From contig CAYQZW010000003.1 of assembly GCA_964422065.1 (NCBI GenBank), positions 1 to 56,525 of the forward strand: 56,525 nt of DNA, in the 5' to 3' direction. The position numbers and the translations under genes are program-made. Positions within the stretch are counted from its first letter, which is position 1. Each line of letters starts with the position of its first letter. Shown here piece after piece: positions 15,863 to 24,908 of the stretch. Below the pieces are notes generated by a model. It ran no database searches and had not been told where the DNA came from. It worked only from the letters and a program-made list of their open reading frames with translations. Origin of the DNA: S141-55 sp964422065. Its GTDB lineage: Bacteria > Hydrothermota > Hydrothermia > WGAB01.

Positions 15863-16720
15863 TCAATATCGTTCGACGGGGTAGCGCCAATCTTTGTCCA
15901 GACACATGTTGGAAATCCGAGTAATGGTCGGAGGACGGCGTTTGTGTTCGTTTTTCAGAACCCGGCGATAGATATCCAGTACAGCCTCTTCTGAGATGCC
16001 CAGCGTTCTCACGGTCTCCCGCACCGAGAGTTCCAGATCGACCAAACAATAGAGTACCCGATCAATCTCCGCATAGGTATGTCCCAATTCCTGTTCGTCG
16101 GTTTGCCCCTTCCAGAGCCCGGCGGAGGGCTTTTTCCGGACCATATCCGCGGGTAGCCCGAGGTGCTCCGCCAGTTGCCAGACCTGGGTCTTATAGAGAT
16201 CGCCGATGGGATAAATATCCGCCCCCAGATCCCCATATTTCGTCCCATAGCCCAAGAGCAACTCGGTCTTGTTGGACGTCCCGATCACCAGGAGCCCTTC
16301 CAAATTGGCATACATGTAGTTCAAAATCATCCGGATCCGAGGCTTGACATTGGCCATGGCATACATCTTTTGGAACTCTGTAAAAGAACCGTCTGGAAGG
16401 TATTGCTCAAAGACGGCGACCAGGTCGTTGATTTCGATCAGGCGGTATCGAATCCCATGTTCCTGGACCAGGCGGAGTGCGTCGCGTTTATCCGATTCCG
16501 GAGAGACTCCTTCTTCGGGCATGATAAGGACCTGGAGCCGGTCGCCCAGTGCCCGTTGCGACAATAACGTCACCAAAGAGGAGTCAATGCCGCCGGAGAG
16601 GGCGACCAAACCGCCCTTGGCGCCGACCTTTTCGACCCGTGTACGGATCGAACGTACGATGATGTCGGCGATCAGGTCCAGTTCATCTTTCGGGAGTTCC
16701 AGGTGAATTCGGGGCTTCAT
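15863..16720 (-). CDS. nadE: NAD+ synthetase (ammonia-type catalytic subunit)
   Basis: 285 residues. Last step of NAD synthesis: amidation of nicotinic acid adenine dinucleotide with ATP. The PP-loop SGGIDSSLV (residues 42-50) and the conserved GTSNKTELLLGYGTKYGDLGADIYPIGDLYKTQVW region are intact, as is PSAGLWKGQTDEQELG. It lacks the glutaminase domain carried by the long NadE, but the gene directly upstream, overlapping by 38 bases, is a nitrilase-family amidase. The pair therefore probably forms a two-subunit glutamine-dependent enzyme. GGAGG lies 4 bases before the ATG. The C-terminal helix DKDWRYPVERY matches short NadE proteins. Confidence 0.95.
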   Translation of the reverse strand: MKPRIHLELPKDELDLIADIIVRSIRTRVEKVGAKGGLVALSGGIDSSLVTLLSQRALGDRLQVLIMPEEGVSPESDKRDALRLVQEHGIRYRLIEINDLVAVFEQYLPDGSFTEFQKMYAMANVKPRIRMILNYMYANLEGLLVIGTSNKTELLLGYGTKYGDLGADIYPIGDLYKTQVWQLAEHLGLPADMVRKKPSAGLWKGQTDEQELGHTYAEIDRVLYCLVDLELSVRETVRTLGISEEAVLDIYRRVLKNEHKRRPPTITRISNMCLDKDWRYPVERY

Positions 16721-17558
16721 GGTTCCTCCGGTTCATCTCTTCGTACGCCCTCAGGAGGTCCTCCAAGATCTCTTTTCGGACCTCCCGGACGCGGATATCC
16801 CGGCGACGAAGCAGATAAGACTCCTCGAGGTCAAGGGTGACGACCGCGAGTTCCTCTTCGAGAAGTTTCGCGCGGTACACGAGTTCGCCGCGGGCCGAGA
16901 ACGCCATACTCCCACCCCAATACGTGACACCGTCCTGAACCCCCGCCTGGTTGACGAACACTGCAGGCAACAGGTTGTCATAGACCCGGACCCGAAGATA
17001 GTCTTCCCAGATCTCCACTTTGTGGAGAGAGTAGGGGGATGCAGACAGGACCACGAGGAGTTCTGCGCCACGGAACGTCATGGCACGGGCCGGCTCCGGA
17101 AACCAAAGGTCTTCGCAGATCAGGATGCCGAGCCGGGCAAACGGGGTCTCAAAGACGGGCAGTTGGTATCCCGGTGAGAAGTACCGCTTTTCATCAAAAA
17201 GCCGGTAATTCACCAATTGGACTTTGCGGTAGATGCCGTGGATTCTGCCCTGGCCGATGAGGGCGGCGGCGTTGTGAAAAAAGCCCAGGGGGTTCTTTTC
17301 AACAAAGCCTACCACGACCCACGCCCGCAGGTCCTCCGTTGCCTCTCGGATCCGATCCAAAGCCTCCAGGTTTTGGGCCACCTTATCCAGATAGATGTCT
17401 CCGGAGCCGAAGCCGAGGGTCGCCAGTTCTGGAGTCACAGCAAGATCTACGCCGGCCTCCTCGGCTTTACGCAGGAAGTCCAGGATCTTCTCGGTATTCC
17501 CCTGGACATCTCCGAGCCGAGTTTCAATTTGTAACAGGCCAATTTGGATTTTCCGCAT
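16683..17558 (-). CDS. Nitrilase-superfamily amidohydrolase, likely glutaminase partner of NadE
   Basis: 291 residues with the nitrilase triad Glu44 (VTPELATLGF), Lys112 (YRKVQLVNY) and Cys148 (ILICEDLWFPEP). The sequence around them resembles the N-terminal glutaminase domain of long NAD synthetases, and nadE follows with a 38-base overlap, so it most likely supplies ammonia from glutamine to NadE. The start ATG at 17558 is preferred because a TTGACC/17/TAAACT promoter ends 10 bases upstream, giving an almost leaderless mRNA; an in-frame ATG at 17597 lies inside that promoter. Other nitrilases (omega-amidase, carbamoylputrescine amidase) are possible, but the context favours NAD synthesis. 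Confidence 0.85.
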   Translation of the reverse strand: MRKIQIGLLQIETRLGDVQGNTEKILDFLRKAEEAGVDLAVTPELATLGFGSGDIYLDKVAQNLEALDRIREATEDLRAWVVVGFVEKNPLGFFHNAAALIGQGRIHGIYRKVQLVNYRLFDEKRYFSPGYQLPVFETPFARLGILICEDLWFPEPARAMTFRGAELLVVLSASPYSLHKVEIWEDYLRVRVYDNLLPAVFVNQAGVQDGVTYWGGSMAFSARGELVYRAKLLEEELAVVTLDLEESYLLRRRDIRVREVRKEILEDLLRAYEEMNRRNHEAPNSPGTPER

Positions 17559-17568
17559 AGGAATTTGG

Positions 17569-17597
17569 AGTTTAAGGGTTCCCTCGGGATGGGTCAA
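17569..17597 (-). promoter_or_regulatory. Promoter of the nitrilase-nadE unit
   Basis: Minus strand TTGACC (17597-17592), 17 bp, TAAACT (17574-17569). The ATG at 17558 is 10 bases after the -10 box, so the leader is about 3 bases at most. Confidence 0.73.
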
Positions 17598-17648
17598 GGA
17601 ACAAGGGGTGGAAGTGCTTGGAAACTCTGGGGTTCCGGAGGCTTTGGG

Positions 17649-18788
17649 TTATTTTAAACGGAGGGAGAGGGCGTAGATCCGGTCCTTCCACGAGACCCCA
17701 CTCTTCAGGGCAACACGGTAAACAGAGTACCAAAGGGTCAAGAGCCCGAAGAGGAAGGTCAGATGGACAAGAAGTGCCGGCCAGCGTCGGTACCCCAATC
17801 TGCGGTCGACCAGGGCACGCATGGCGATGAGCGAGAGGATGGCCAGGCCAGAGAGGAGACGAGAGCCCCAGTTGAGGATGTAGAAGGCGATCGGGCCAAA
17901 AAGGACCAGGCTGGCCAGGATCGTGATCAGGGCGCTCACGCCCAGACGGTATCGGAACGCACCGAACGCAGACTTGGTGAAACCGTCCCAGGTCTCACGA
18001 ATCCCCTGATAGAACCGGACAGAGGCAATTTCCGGAGCATCCACCAGAAGGATCCGTTTCCCGTGGCTTTTGGCAAGTGCGGCGAGCCGTAGATCCTCAA
18101 CGATTTCATCTGGGATTGCACGGTGCCCTCCAATCTCCCAGTATGCGGCGCGGTGGAACAGGAGGAACGGGCCCAGGGCCCCGGCCAGCCGCGGACGGCG
18201 GAGTTCATAGAGCCAACGCAACGGCAGGAACATGAGGAAAGTCGTGGTCATTAACGGCCAGGTTAGGGCTTCAAGGGGGTGCCGGACCTCCAGGCCCGGC
18301 AGGATCGAGAAGAGATCAGGCTGATACGTTTCGAGCCAGGCCAGGGTTTGTCTCAGGGCGTTCGGCTGGAGCCGGACATCGGCATCTAAGAACAGCAGGT
18401 ATTCGCCGCGTGCTGCTTCGGCGAGTTGAGCACAGGCATGGGTCTTTCCAGCCCAACCGGGTGGCAAAGGGACGGTCGGCAACAGCCGGACACGAGGGTC
18501 CTTCCGCTGGATCTTCCGGACGACCTCGGCGGTCTGGTCTGTGGAGTGGTCGTCATAAACCAAGACCTCGAGATTTGGATAGTCCTGGCTGAGGATGGTC
18601 TCCAGACAGGCCCCGATATTGCGTTCCTCGTTGCGGGCAGGGATCAGGATCGAGAGTAGGGGAAAGGTGGTGGGGTCCTGGAGGCCTTCCCGTAGTTGCC
18701 GCAGGAACCGGAGGTTGTCCAAAAAGATCACCCACAGCACGCCGTACGCAAACAGGACGAAGCCATAGATGATGGTGAAGACGTCCAC
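17649..18788 (-). CDS. Membrane-bound glycosyltransferase family 2
   Basis: 379 residues. One N-terminal membrane helix is followed by a GT-A domain: SILIPARNEERNIGACLETILSQ, VYDDHSTDQTAEV, the DAD-type metal motif FLDADVRLQPNAL and a VEDLRLAALAKSHG acceptor-side motif. Two or three C-terminal helices follow. The overall pattern resembles HpnB/CrtQ-type transferases that glycosylate membrane lipids or carotenoids. GTG 18788 is used with AAGGAGG 5 bases upstream; an overlapping ATG is out of frame. It is 57 bases downstream of the C25-like gene and upstream of the nitrilase promoter. The flippase-like protein at 14863 may act on its product, which is inference. Confidence 0.87.
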   Translation of the reverse strand: MDVFTIIYGFVLFAYGVLWVIFLDNLRFLRQLREGLQDPTTFPLLSILIPARNEERNIGACLETILSQDYPNLEVLVYDDHSTDQTAEVVRKIQRKDPRVRLLPTVPLPPGWAGKTHACAQLAEAARGEYLLFLDADVRLQPNALRQTLAWLETYQPDLFSILPGLEVRHPLEALTWPLMTTTFLMFLPLRWLYELRRPRLAGALGPFLLFHRAAYWEIGGHRAIPDEIVEDLRLAALAKSHGKRILLVDAPEIASVRFYQGIRETWDGFTKSAFGAFRYRLGVSALITILASLVLFGPIAFYILNWGSRLLSGLAILSLIAMRALVDRRLGYRRWPALLVHLTFLFGLLTLWYSVYRVALKSGVSWKDRIYALSLRLK

Positions 18789-18845
18789 ATCGGCCTCCTT
18801 CGGATCTCTGAATTATCCACGACCCTGCCAAAAGTCTACAGGGCC

Positions 18846-21800
18846 TTAGCGGGTGAGCACAAGGGGATATGTTTTCCGGAGGTCAGGCGTCTCCAGGTGG
18901 ATGAAATACAGGCCAGAGGCGGGTTTTGGAGTCACGATCCCGGGCCAGGTCCAGGTGTACCAGCCTGCAGGGAGAGGGGCTTTCACCAAGGTAGCGATTC
19001 GGCGGCCAGTGGCATCGTAGACCACGAGGTTTACACGCTGGGAACGGGCGAGGGCCAGGGAAAGGATCGCGGAGGAGCGGGTGGGGTTGGGGAATGGCGG
19101 CAAGAAGAGGGTCATCGCCGGATTCTCGATGGTTGAGAGGGCGGTCGGGCGGGGGGCGATCAGGACCAGGGCACTGGTGTTCCCCGGGTCATGAGCGTGC
19201 ATGGGCCAGGTGGCAAGCGCTGGCGACTGACTGCCCGGGAGGGTGAAGACGATGAGGCGGTCAGTCCCCAACACCACAATCTCCAGGGTACCGTCTCCGT
19301 CCAGGTCCACAACCGCGGGGGTGGTCTTCAGTTCATCGGCCAGAAATAGGGGCAGACCAGGGATTGGGGTGCCGTCGGGTTGCCAGCCATAGAGGAGGCC
19401 TTCCCGGTAGGCGCAGAACACTTCATCCGTGCCGTCAGCGTTGATGTCTATGGCCAGTGGCTGGGAAAAGATCTGGCCCAGCGGGCTGTTGAAGAGGAAA
19501 GTTTGAGCAACAGTGCCATCGGCATTGAATGCGATGACTCCAGAGTCATCGTTGATCAGGACTTCGGGGGCGCCGTCGCCATCGACATCCCCGAGGCTGG
19601 GTTGGTTGTAGATGGCGGGGTTCCCAGAGAGGGACACAGGCCAGCCGGGCAAGACTGTGCCAGTGGCACTCACGGCATAGAGTTCGTGCGAGTCGCTGCG
19701 GACAAAGACGATTTCCAGCCCTGGTACTGAGGGATCGAGGTCACCCACGGCGATCCCGCCTTGAGCCCGGGCGTTCAGGGAGAGGGGGAAGCCCGGTTTG
19801 AGGTTCCCCTGAGGGTCGAAGGCCACGAGGGTTTGGTTCGGGTCGTTGCTGGCGCAGATCAGTTCCAGGGAGCCGTCCTCGTCAATGTCTGCGAGTGCGA
19901 GGTATCCGCTGTTGAAGCCCCCGGTGCCGGCGTTGGCAAAAAAGCCGTCCGATCCCGGCAAATAGGGCGAGCCATCGCCGTGCCAGGCGTAGATTTTGCC
20001 CCGGATGTGGTGGACAAAGACTTCGGGCGCGCCATCGCCATCCAGGTCCCCGACCAAAGGTGGGGCGTAGGAGCCGCGTCCCGGGCCGGGCGAGTAATCC
20101 ACGGGCCATCCGGTCACAGGAGTTCCATCTGCTTCAAAGGCATAGACGCGGTTGGGAGTGGTATCCCCTCGGAACGGTGCGGCAACGAGTTCCAGGAGGC
20201 CATCGCCATCCAGGTCACCCGCGGCGACGGTATTCCACATCTCGCCATCTACAGACACGGGCCAGCCGTCTGCCAGGGTGCCATCCGCGTGATAGAGATA
20301 AATCTGGCCGTTGGCCGTGCCGAACGCGATTTCCAGGCCTGGCGATGAGGGGTCAAAGTCCGCCACGGTCGGGTGATGGCTCTCGCCGCCCATGCCATAG
20401 AGTTGCGGCCAGCCTGGTGCGGCGGGGAGTCCTGCATAGGTCACCAGGCTCTCTGAAGGTGGAGAACTGTTGCCTAAGGTATCCACCGCGACGACCCAAT
20501 AGATGAGGGGTTGGCCGACAGGCGCGGTTAAGTCCTCGTATAACGTCAGAGGGAGGGGCATAGGGGTTAAACGCTCAACCGGTCCAGTATCCCCGATTCG
20601 ACGGAAAACCAAAAAGCCCCGATGGGATGATGCTCGCTGCCAAGTCAACCGAAGTCCCGGCCACCGGGGTGTCGCTTGGAGGGTTGTAGCCGGAGGCACC
20701 TCCGCGTTCCACAGCACCAGGGTATCGACGAGCCCTCGGGTTTCTTCGAAGAACCAAGTTTCATACGTCTGCGAGAGGTGGTTGGGATCTACACGCAAGC
20801 GTAAGGGGGCGTCTGTGGTATCGAGGTAGCCCTCGCCAGGGGCCAGCGTGATCAAGGGGCCATATAGCGTATCCAGGGCCTCGAGCATGCCCGGGCCCGG
20901 ACGGATGCGGATCCGGATGGATCGAGCCTCGTCGGTCCCGATGTTCCACAGATCCGGCCAGAGTTCAAGGGTGTCGCCACGAAGTCGGTGAACGAACCGG
21001 ACGGCCCGAAGGCGTGGGGCATGCACCTCGAAGAAAAGGGTGTCTACAGGGGTGTGGGGAGTGGTAAGGGGGGGTGGTGGGCCGGTCTCTGACTCACCGG
21101 AATAAAGCAAAAGGGGATAAACGCCCGGTGAAACCCCAAGGCTGACCCGGATCGGGATGGAGAACATGGTCGTCGTAGAGCCCGGGGGCAATACTACGAA
21201 CCTGGGGGCCATGGGCACTGTTCGGAAACCCGAGTCCGGGAACACCCAGCGGACCCAGACCCCGGTGCCTGGCACAGCGCCTTCGTTGGTGATCTGGACA
21301 CGGAGGAAGCCGTATTCACCGATGTCGACCCGGCCATCGCCGTCCCCGGCCCGTACGTCATTGAACCCGAGCAGGGTGAAGCGGGGTGCGAAGGGACCGG
21401 GAACAACCGAGAGGGTATCCACGATCGGCACCGCGTTCCGGTCTTGAACAGAAAGGAAGAGAAGGCCAGGGGTCTGGGGATGCATCGACAACACTGCGGT
21501 ACCGTTCAAATCCGTTTGGGCAGAGACGTAAACCTCACCCGGTTTCACGGCTACAACGCGGGCTCCGGGAATGGGAGAGCCTGTGCCGGCGTCCAAGACC
21601 TGGATGGAGAACGTCTGGGGGCCAACCTGCAGGGTATCCGGATGTTGGCTCACGAGTGTGCGGAGGGAGTCGGTCCAGACGGGAAGAGCGGGATCCCCTA
21701 AAAGCGTCTTGGACAAATAGATATAGCGGACGAGGGAGAGATAGGCCGTGTAGGGCCAGAACTGGGTCTGGGCATAGAAGGCATCGCCCTGGGTGGGTGT

Positions 21801-23450
21801 TCCCCGGATCGAATCGAAGAGGGCCTGATAAGAAGCGATATTGAAGGAGACCTCAATATCGGGAAAATCGAGGCGCGTGACGGTTAGGATACCTGCGGCT
21901 CCTCGATCTTCTGCCCGGAGCCAGGACTCCATGATGGCATGTAGGTCCCAGCCGCCCACATCACAGGCCACGATGTTGAGGAAAGGAAACCGACCGGTAT
22001 TGGCAAGTAATGGGACTTCTGCGTAGCCGAACCAGACCGAGGGGTGCATGTTGACCATGAAGAAGTGGTAGAAGGCGTGGGCGTTCATGTAGAGTTGTCC
22101 GACGCCCTGGTCTAATGTGGCGAGGAACTCGGCGAGGGTATTTTGCGTGGAGTCGGTTTCATACATCCGCAGGATTTCGAGTGATGCAGGCCAGGCGTTG
22201 GAGATGACTTGCTCGGTGTAAAGGGCGCCTTCATAAGCTCCCCAGAGGTCGGTCCCCAGGGCCAGAGCGCGGCGAGGGTAGCCCGGGTCTGCTGGGGATG
22301 TGGCATAGGCCATGGCCTTCTGGACAAACGCCCAGGCCTGGTCCGGGGTATGGACTGGGATTCGTCCGATATAGAGTTCGGGTAAGGCGTCTACAGAATC
22401 TTCTACCTCGCCATAGATGTGGTCGCCGTCCCTGTCCCAAGTGCCGTCCAGGCAAGCAAAATACAGATCAGACGGCGGGAATTGGTCGGACGGAGAGCCC
22501 CAATAGGGGTTCTGGAAGAAAGTCCGGACCGGCGAAAGTGGGGCGTCAGCAGCAAGCAAAACCCACTGGACACCCCAGGCAACATAAGCTTCCCGGAGGA
22601 AGTTTCGGACCCGCTCTGCACGATCTGCTCCTGGATAGTGCGATTCAATCCAAGAAAAGGTAAAGACTGCGGCTGGCCGGCCGAAGATCGTGTGCCACTC
22701 GGCATAGGCAAGGAAAGGGGTGAGAAGCGTGGTGTCGGTGAGAATGAGAAGCGGATAGGGACCGGAGGCTGGAGAGGGCGTAGGATTGACTGGAGGTGGG
22801 AAAAGGAGGTCGGGGGACGGCTCGACCAGGGTCACGGGAGGTCTGGCGAAGAGTTCCTGCTCCGGATTGATTACAAGGCGCTGGAGCCGGTTCAGAAATG
22901 TTGCCCAGGCTCCAGGGTCTGCTTGAAGGGGATGGAGACCCGGCTCGGTAGGGGCGGTCTCGATTTCCAGTTCGAGGTCGGTGATCAAAAAGAGGCGATG
23001 GGCTTGAGTGTCGTAAATGAATGGCGAAACAAGGGCTCCGACCAGGGAATAGCCCCCAATTGTGCCGGTTTGAAATCCTCGGACAGGATTGTCCTGACGC
23101 AAGACCTTCGGATCTGAGGTGCGGGGGAGGTCGTCTGTATAGGACGCTATGCCCGGGGGAGGTGTCCAGTGGACTCGAGGAAGGATGCCTTCGCCAAGTG
23201 GAACAAGGTCCAGAATCTTAGCTGAGACCTGGATCGCTCTTTGGCCGTAAGGGAGGAGGAGGTGGATCGTGGTTGTCGGGAGATCGGGTGCACCGGGGAC
23301 ATCTAAAGCCGGCCAGTTGGAGTTCGTGGCCACACGTAGGGTTTCTTGGCGGACCTGAACCGTGACAGACTGAGGATGGACCTGCAGGGGAACCCTAAGT
23401 GTACCCCACCCCACCCCCACACACAAGCCGAGCACCCACCAGCGCCCCAT
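18846..23450 (-). CDS. Giant secreted gingipain-like (C25) peptidase with FG-GAP repeats and sorting tail
   Basis: 1534 residues with a signal peptide (MGRWWVLGLCVGVGWG). A pro-like beta region (25-225) precedes a C25-type peptidase domain at about 232-560 (YPLLILTDTTLLTPFLAYAEW). The catalytic pair is visible as His458 (YMNAHAFYHFF) and Cys496 (LNIVACDVGGWD), spaced as in gingipains. Ig-like domains (620-1040) are followed by at least six FG-GAP/VCBS propeller repeats (about 1045-1440, e.g. GDLDGDGAPEVFVHHIRG). The final 85 residues form a Por-secretion-type tail (VVYDATGRRIATLV...GLYFIHL). It is probably exported and anchored outside as a protease. Unusually, it starts 3 bases after the rplU stop without an obvious Shine-Dalgarno, at the end of a housekeeping operon. 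Confidence 0.88.
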   Translation of the reverse strand: MGRWWVLGLCVGVGWGTLRVPLQVHPQSVTVQVRQETLRVATNSNWPALDVPGAPDLPTTTIHLLLPYGQRAIQVSAKILDLVPLGEGILPRVHWTPPPGIASYTDDLPRTSDPKVLRQDNPVRGFQTGTIGGYSLVGALVSPFIYDTQAHRLFLITDLELEIETAPTEPGLHPLQADPGAWATFLNRLQRLVINPEQELFARPPVTLVEPSPDLLFPPPVNPTPSPASGPYPLLILTDTTLLTPFLAYAEWHTIFGRPAAVFTFSWIESHYPGADRAERVRNFLREAYVAWGVQWVLLAADAPLSPVRTFFQNPYWGSPSDQFPPSDLYFACLDGTWDRDGDHIYGEVEDSVDALPELYIGRIPVHTPDQAWAFVQKAMAYATSPADPGYPRRALALGTDLWGAYEGALYTEQVISNAWPASLEILRMYETDSTQNTLAEFLATLDQGVGQLYMNAHAFYHFFMVNMHPSVWFGYAEVPLLANTGRFPFLNIVACDVGGWDLHAIMESWLRAEDRGAAGILTVTRLDFPDIEVSFNIASYQALFDSIRGTPTQGDAFYAQTQFWPYTAYLSLVRYIYLSKTLLGDPALPVWTDSLRTLVSQHPDTLQVGPQTFSIQVLDAGTGSPIPGARVVAVKPGEVYVSAQTDLNGTAVLSMHPQTPGLLFLSVQDRNAVPIVDTLSVVPGPFAPRFTLLGFNDVRAGDGDGRVDIGEYGFLRVQITNEGAVPGTGVWVRWVFPDSGFRTVPMAPRFVVLPPGSTTTMFSIPIRVSLGVSPGVYPLLLYSGESETGPPPPLTTPHTPVDTLFFEVHAPRLRAVRFVHRLRGDTLELWPDLWNIGTDEARSIRIRIRPGPGMLEALDTLYGPLITLAPGEGYLDTTDAPLRLRVDPNHLSQTYETWFFEETRGLVDTLVLWNAEVPPATTLQATPRWPGLRLTWQRASSHRGFLVFRRIGDTGPVERLTPMPLPLTLYEDLTAPVGQPLIYWVVAVDTLGNSSPPSESLVTYAGLPAAPGWPQLYGMGGESHHPTVADFDPSSPGLEIAFGTANGQIYLYHADGTLADGWPVSVDGEMWNTVAAGDLDGDGLLELVAAPFRGDTTPNRVYAFEADGTPVTGWPVDYSPGPGRGSYAPPLVGDLDGDGAPEVFVHHIRGKIYAWHGDGSPYLPGSDGFFANAGTGGFNSGYLALADIDEDGSLELICASNDPNQTLVAFDPQGNLKPGFPLSLNARAQGGIAVGDLDPSVPGLEIVFVRSDSHELYAVSATGTVLPGWPVSLSGNPAIYNQPSLGDVDGDGAPEVLINDDSGVIAFNADGTVAQTFLFNSPLGQIFSQPLAIDINADGTDEVFCAYREGLLYGWQPDGTPIPGLPLFLADELKTTPAVVDLDGDGTLEIVVLGTDRLIVFTLPGSQSPALATWPMHAHDPGNTSALVLIAPRPTALSTIENPAMTLFLPPFPNPTRSSAILSLALARSQRVNLVVYDATGRRIATLVKAPLPAGWYTWTWPGIVTPKPASGLYFIHLETPDLRKTYPLVLTR

Positions 23451-23453
23451 GGG

Positions 23454-23777
23454 CTATGCCCCTGGGGTCTGGATCTCCTCGATCAAGAGTTCCGTCATGC
23501 GCTGGCGATGGCCTTTCTTGCGACGATACTTTTTTCGGCGTTTGTACTTAAAGACAATGATTTTCGGCAGTTTTTGCTCACCCAGGACTTTGGCTTTCAC
23601 GGTCGCCCCTTCAACGAAGGGGGTCCCCACGAACACTTGGTCCTCATCGCGGACATACAGCACCCGATCCAAGGTCAACTCTTCACCCTCTTGGGCGTGC
23701 AGTCTGGGAACCAAGATCTTTTCACCCTCTTCGGCGCGGATTTGATACCCCTGGACTTCAAGGTATGCGTATTTCAT
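23454..23777 (-). CDS. rplU: Ribosomal protein bL21
   Basis: 107 residues, a complete bL21: MKYAYLEVQGYQIRAEEGEKILV at the start and the rRNA-binding KIIVFKYKRRKKYRRKKGHRQ followed by the L21 C-terminus (RMTELLIEEI). It binds 23S rRNA in the large subunit. The start has GGAGAG 6 bases upstream. In most bacteria rpmA (bL27) follows immediately; here the next gene is a secreted peptidase and rpmA is absent from the window. It sits in the dcd-recA-tpiA-secG-rplU run, 3 bases after secG. Confidence 0.95.
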   Translation of the reverse strand: MKYAYLEVQGYQIRAEEGEKILVPRLHAQEGEELTLDRVLYVRDEDQVFVGTPFVEGATVKAKVLGEQKLPKIIVFKYKRRKKYRRKKGHRQRMTELLIEEIQTPGA

Positions 23778-23780
23778 GGC

Positions 23781-24131
23781 TTACTCTCCTGTTGGACTCG
23801 GTTGCTGGGGCGGGGCCTGGGGAGGTGTTACGGGGGGCAAGTTCAGGCCACCAGCCTGCTGACGAACGACCTTCTCGATCGCGGAACTGGTCTGCCGTGC
23901 CGGGGAGTGCAGGAAGGAAAGCGTCAGGGAGAGGATCAAGAAGAGGGCACCCAATACCGCCGTGAGTTTGGTAAAGAAGGTCGGGGCACCACGGACACCC
24001 AGGATGGATTCCATGCTGGACGTCCCCCCAAAGGTGGCGGATAAGCCGCCGCCCCGAGGCTGCTGGATCAGGATCGCCCCGATCATCACGATCACCACAA
24101 AGAGATACAGGATCAAAAGCGCTGCAATCAT
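23781..24131 (-). CDS. secG: Preprotein translocase subunit SecG
   Basis: 116 residues with two membrane helices (about 3-20 and 55-74) joined by the conserved loop IQQPRGGGLSATFGG, diagnostic for SecG. It assists SecYEA-driven protein export. The C-terminal tail is long and rich in Pro and Gln (PPVTPPQAPPQQPSP), as in many SecG proteins. AAAGGAG lies 10 bases before the ATG. It lies between tpiA and rplU; tpiA-secG is a common neighbour pair. Confidence 0.94.
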   Translation of the reverse strand: MIAALLILYLFVVIVMIGAILIQQPRGGGLSATFGGTSSMESILGVRGAPTFFTKLTAVLGALFLILSLTLSFLHSPARQTSSAIEKVVRQQAGGLNLPPVTPPQAPPQQPSPTGE

Positions 24132-24146
24132 GGGATTTCCGCTCCT

Positions 24147-24908
24147 TTAGGGGCCTGCAAAAGCGGCGTTGATTATATGGGCGAAGGATTGGGATTGCAA
24201 GGAAGCGCCACCCACCAGGGCGCCGTCGATATCGGGCATTCGTGTGAGATCGGTGACATTTTCCGGCTTCACACTCCCGCCGTACAGGATCGAGACTTCT
24301 GCTGCGTCGGCGCCCCACTCTTTCAGAACATCCCGGATAAAGGCGTGGACCGCCTGAGCGGTCTCTGGTGTCGCAGTTTTTCCCGTTCCAATCGCCCAGA
24401 CGGGCTCATAGGCCAGAACGACCTTGGACATCTCCTCGGGCTTTACGAGTTTCAGGGCGTTCAGAAGTTGGGTTTGGACTACCGACTCGGTCTCCCCTCG
24501 CTCCCGTTCTTCCAGTCTCTCACCAACGCATAGGACTGGAGTCATGCCATGGTCCAGCACCGCACGGACTTTTTGCGCGATGAAGTCATCGGTTTCGCCA
24601 AACAGATGCCGGCGTTCCGAGTGTCCAACGATGACGAAATCCACCCCGAGGTCTTTCAACATGGTGACGGAAATCTCACCGGTAAATGCCCCTTTCGGTT
24701 CAGGATGGCAATTTTGAGCACCAAGAAGCATCGACGAGCCTTCTTTGAGGGACTGGAGTGCAGCAAGGGCGGTAAACGGAGGCGCCACTCCCCAGAGATA
24801 TGGACCGGTGTAGTCTTTGAGAAGGTCCAGCAGTTCCCGGACTGTGACCTCTGCCTCGGTCACAGTCTTATGCATTTTCCAGTTGCCCAGAATCAGGCAG
24901 CGCCTCAT
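24147..24908 (-). CDS. tpiA: Triose-phosphate isomerase
   Basis: 253 residues, the normal length. It interconverts dihydroxyacetone phosphate and glyceraldehyde 3-phosphate in glycolysis. Catalytic and phosphate-binding motifs are all present: GNWKMHKT (Lys11), VIVGHSERRHLFGE (catalytic His), LAYEPVWAIGTGKTA (catalytic Glu and flexible loop) and YGGSVKPENV. Its ATG overlaps the recA stop by 4 bases (ATGA), so translation is coupled to recA. Confidence 0.97.
   Translation of the reverse strand: MRRCLILGNWKMHKTVTEAEVTVRELLDLLKDYTGPYLWGVAPPFTALAALQSLKEGSSMLLGAQNCHPEPKGAFTGEISVTMLKDLGVDFVIVGHSERRHLFGETDDFIAQKVRAVLDHGMTPVLCVGERLEERERGETESVVQTQLLNALKLVKPEEMSKVVLAYEPVWAIGTGKTATPETAQAVHAFIRDVLKEWGADAAEVSILYGGSVKPENVTDLTRMPDIDGALVGGASLQSQSFAHIINAAFAGP

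Noticed and set aside
18846..20400. Repeated Asp/Gly-rich DNA segments as a possible CRISPR or tandem DNA repeat
   Set aside because: They encode diverged FG-GAP protein repeats in one long frame; the DNA repeats are imperfect and have no spacers.
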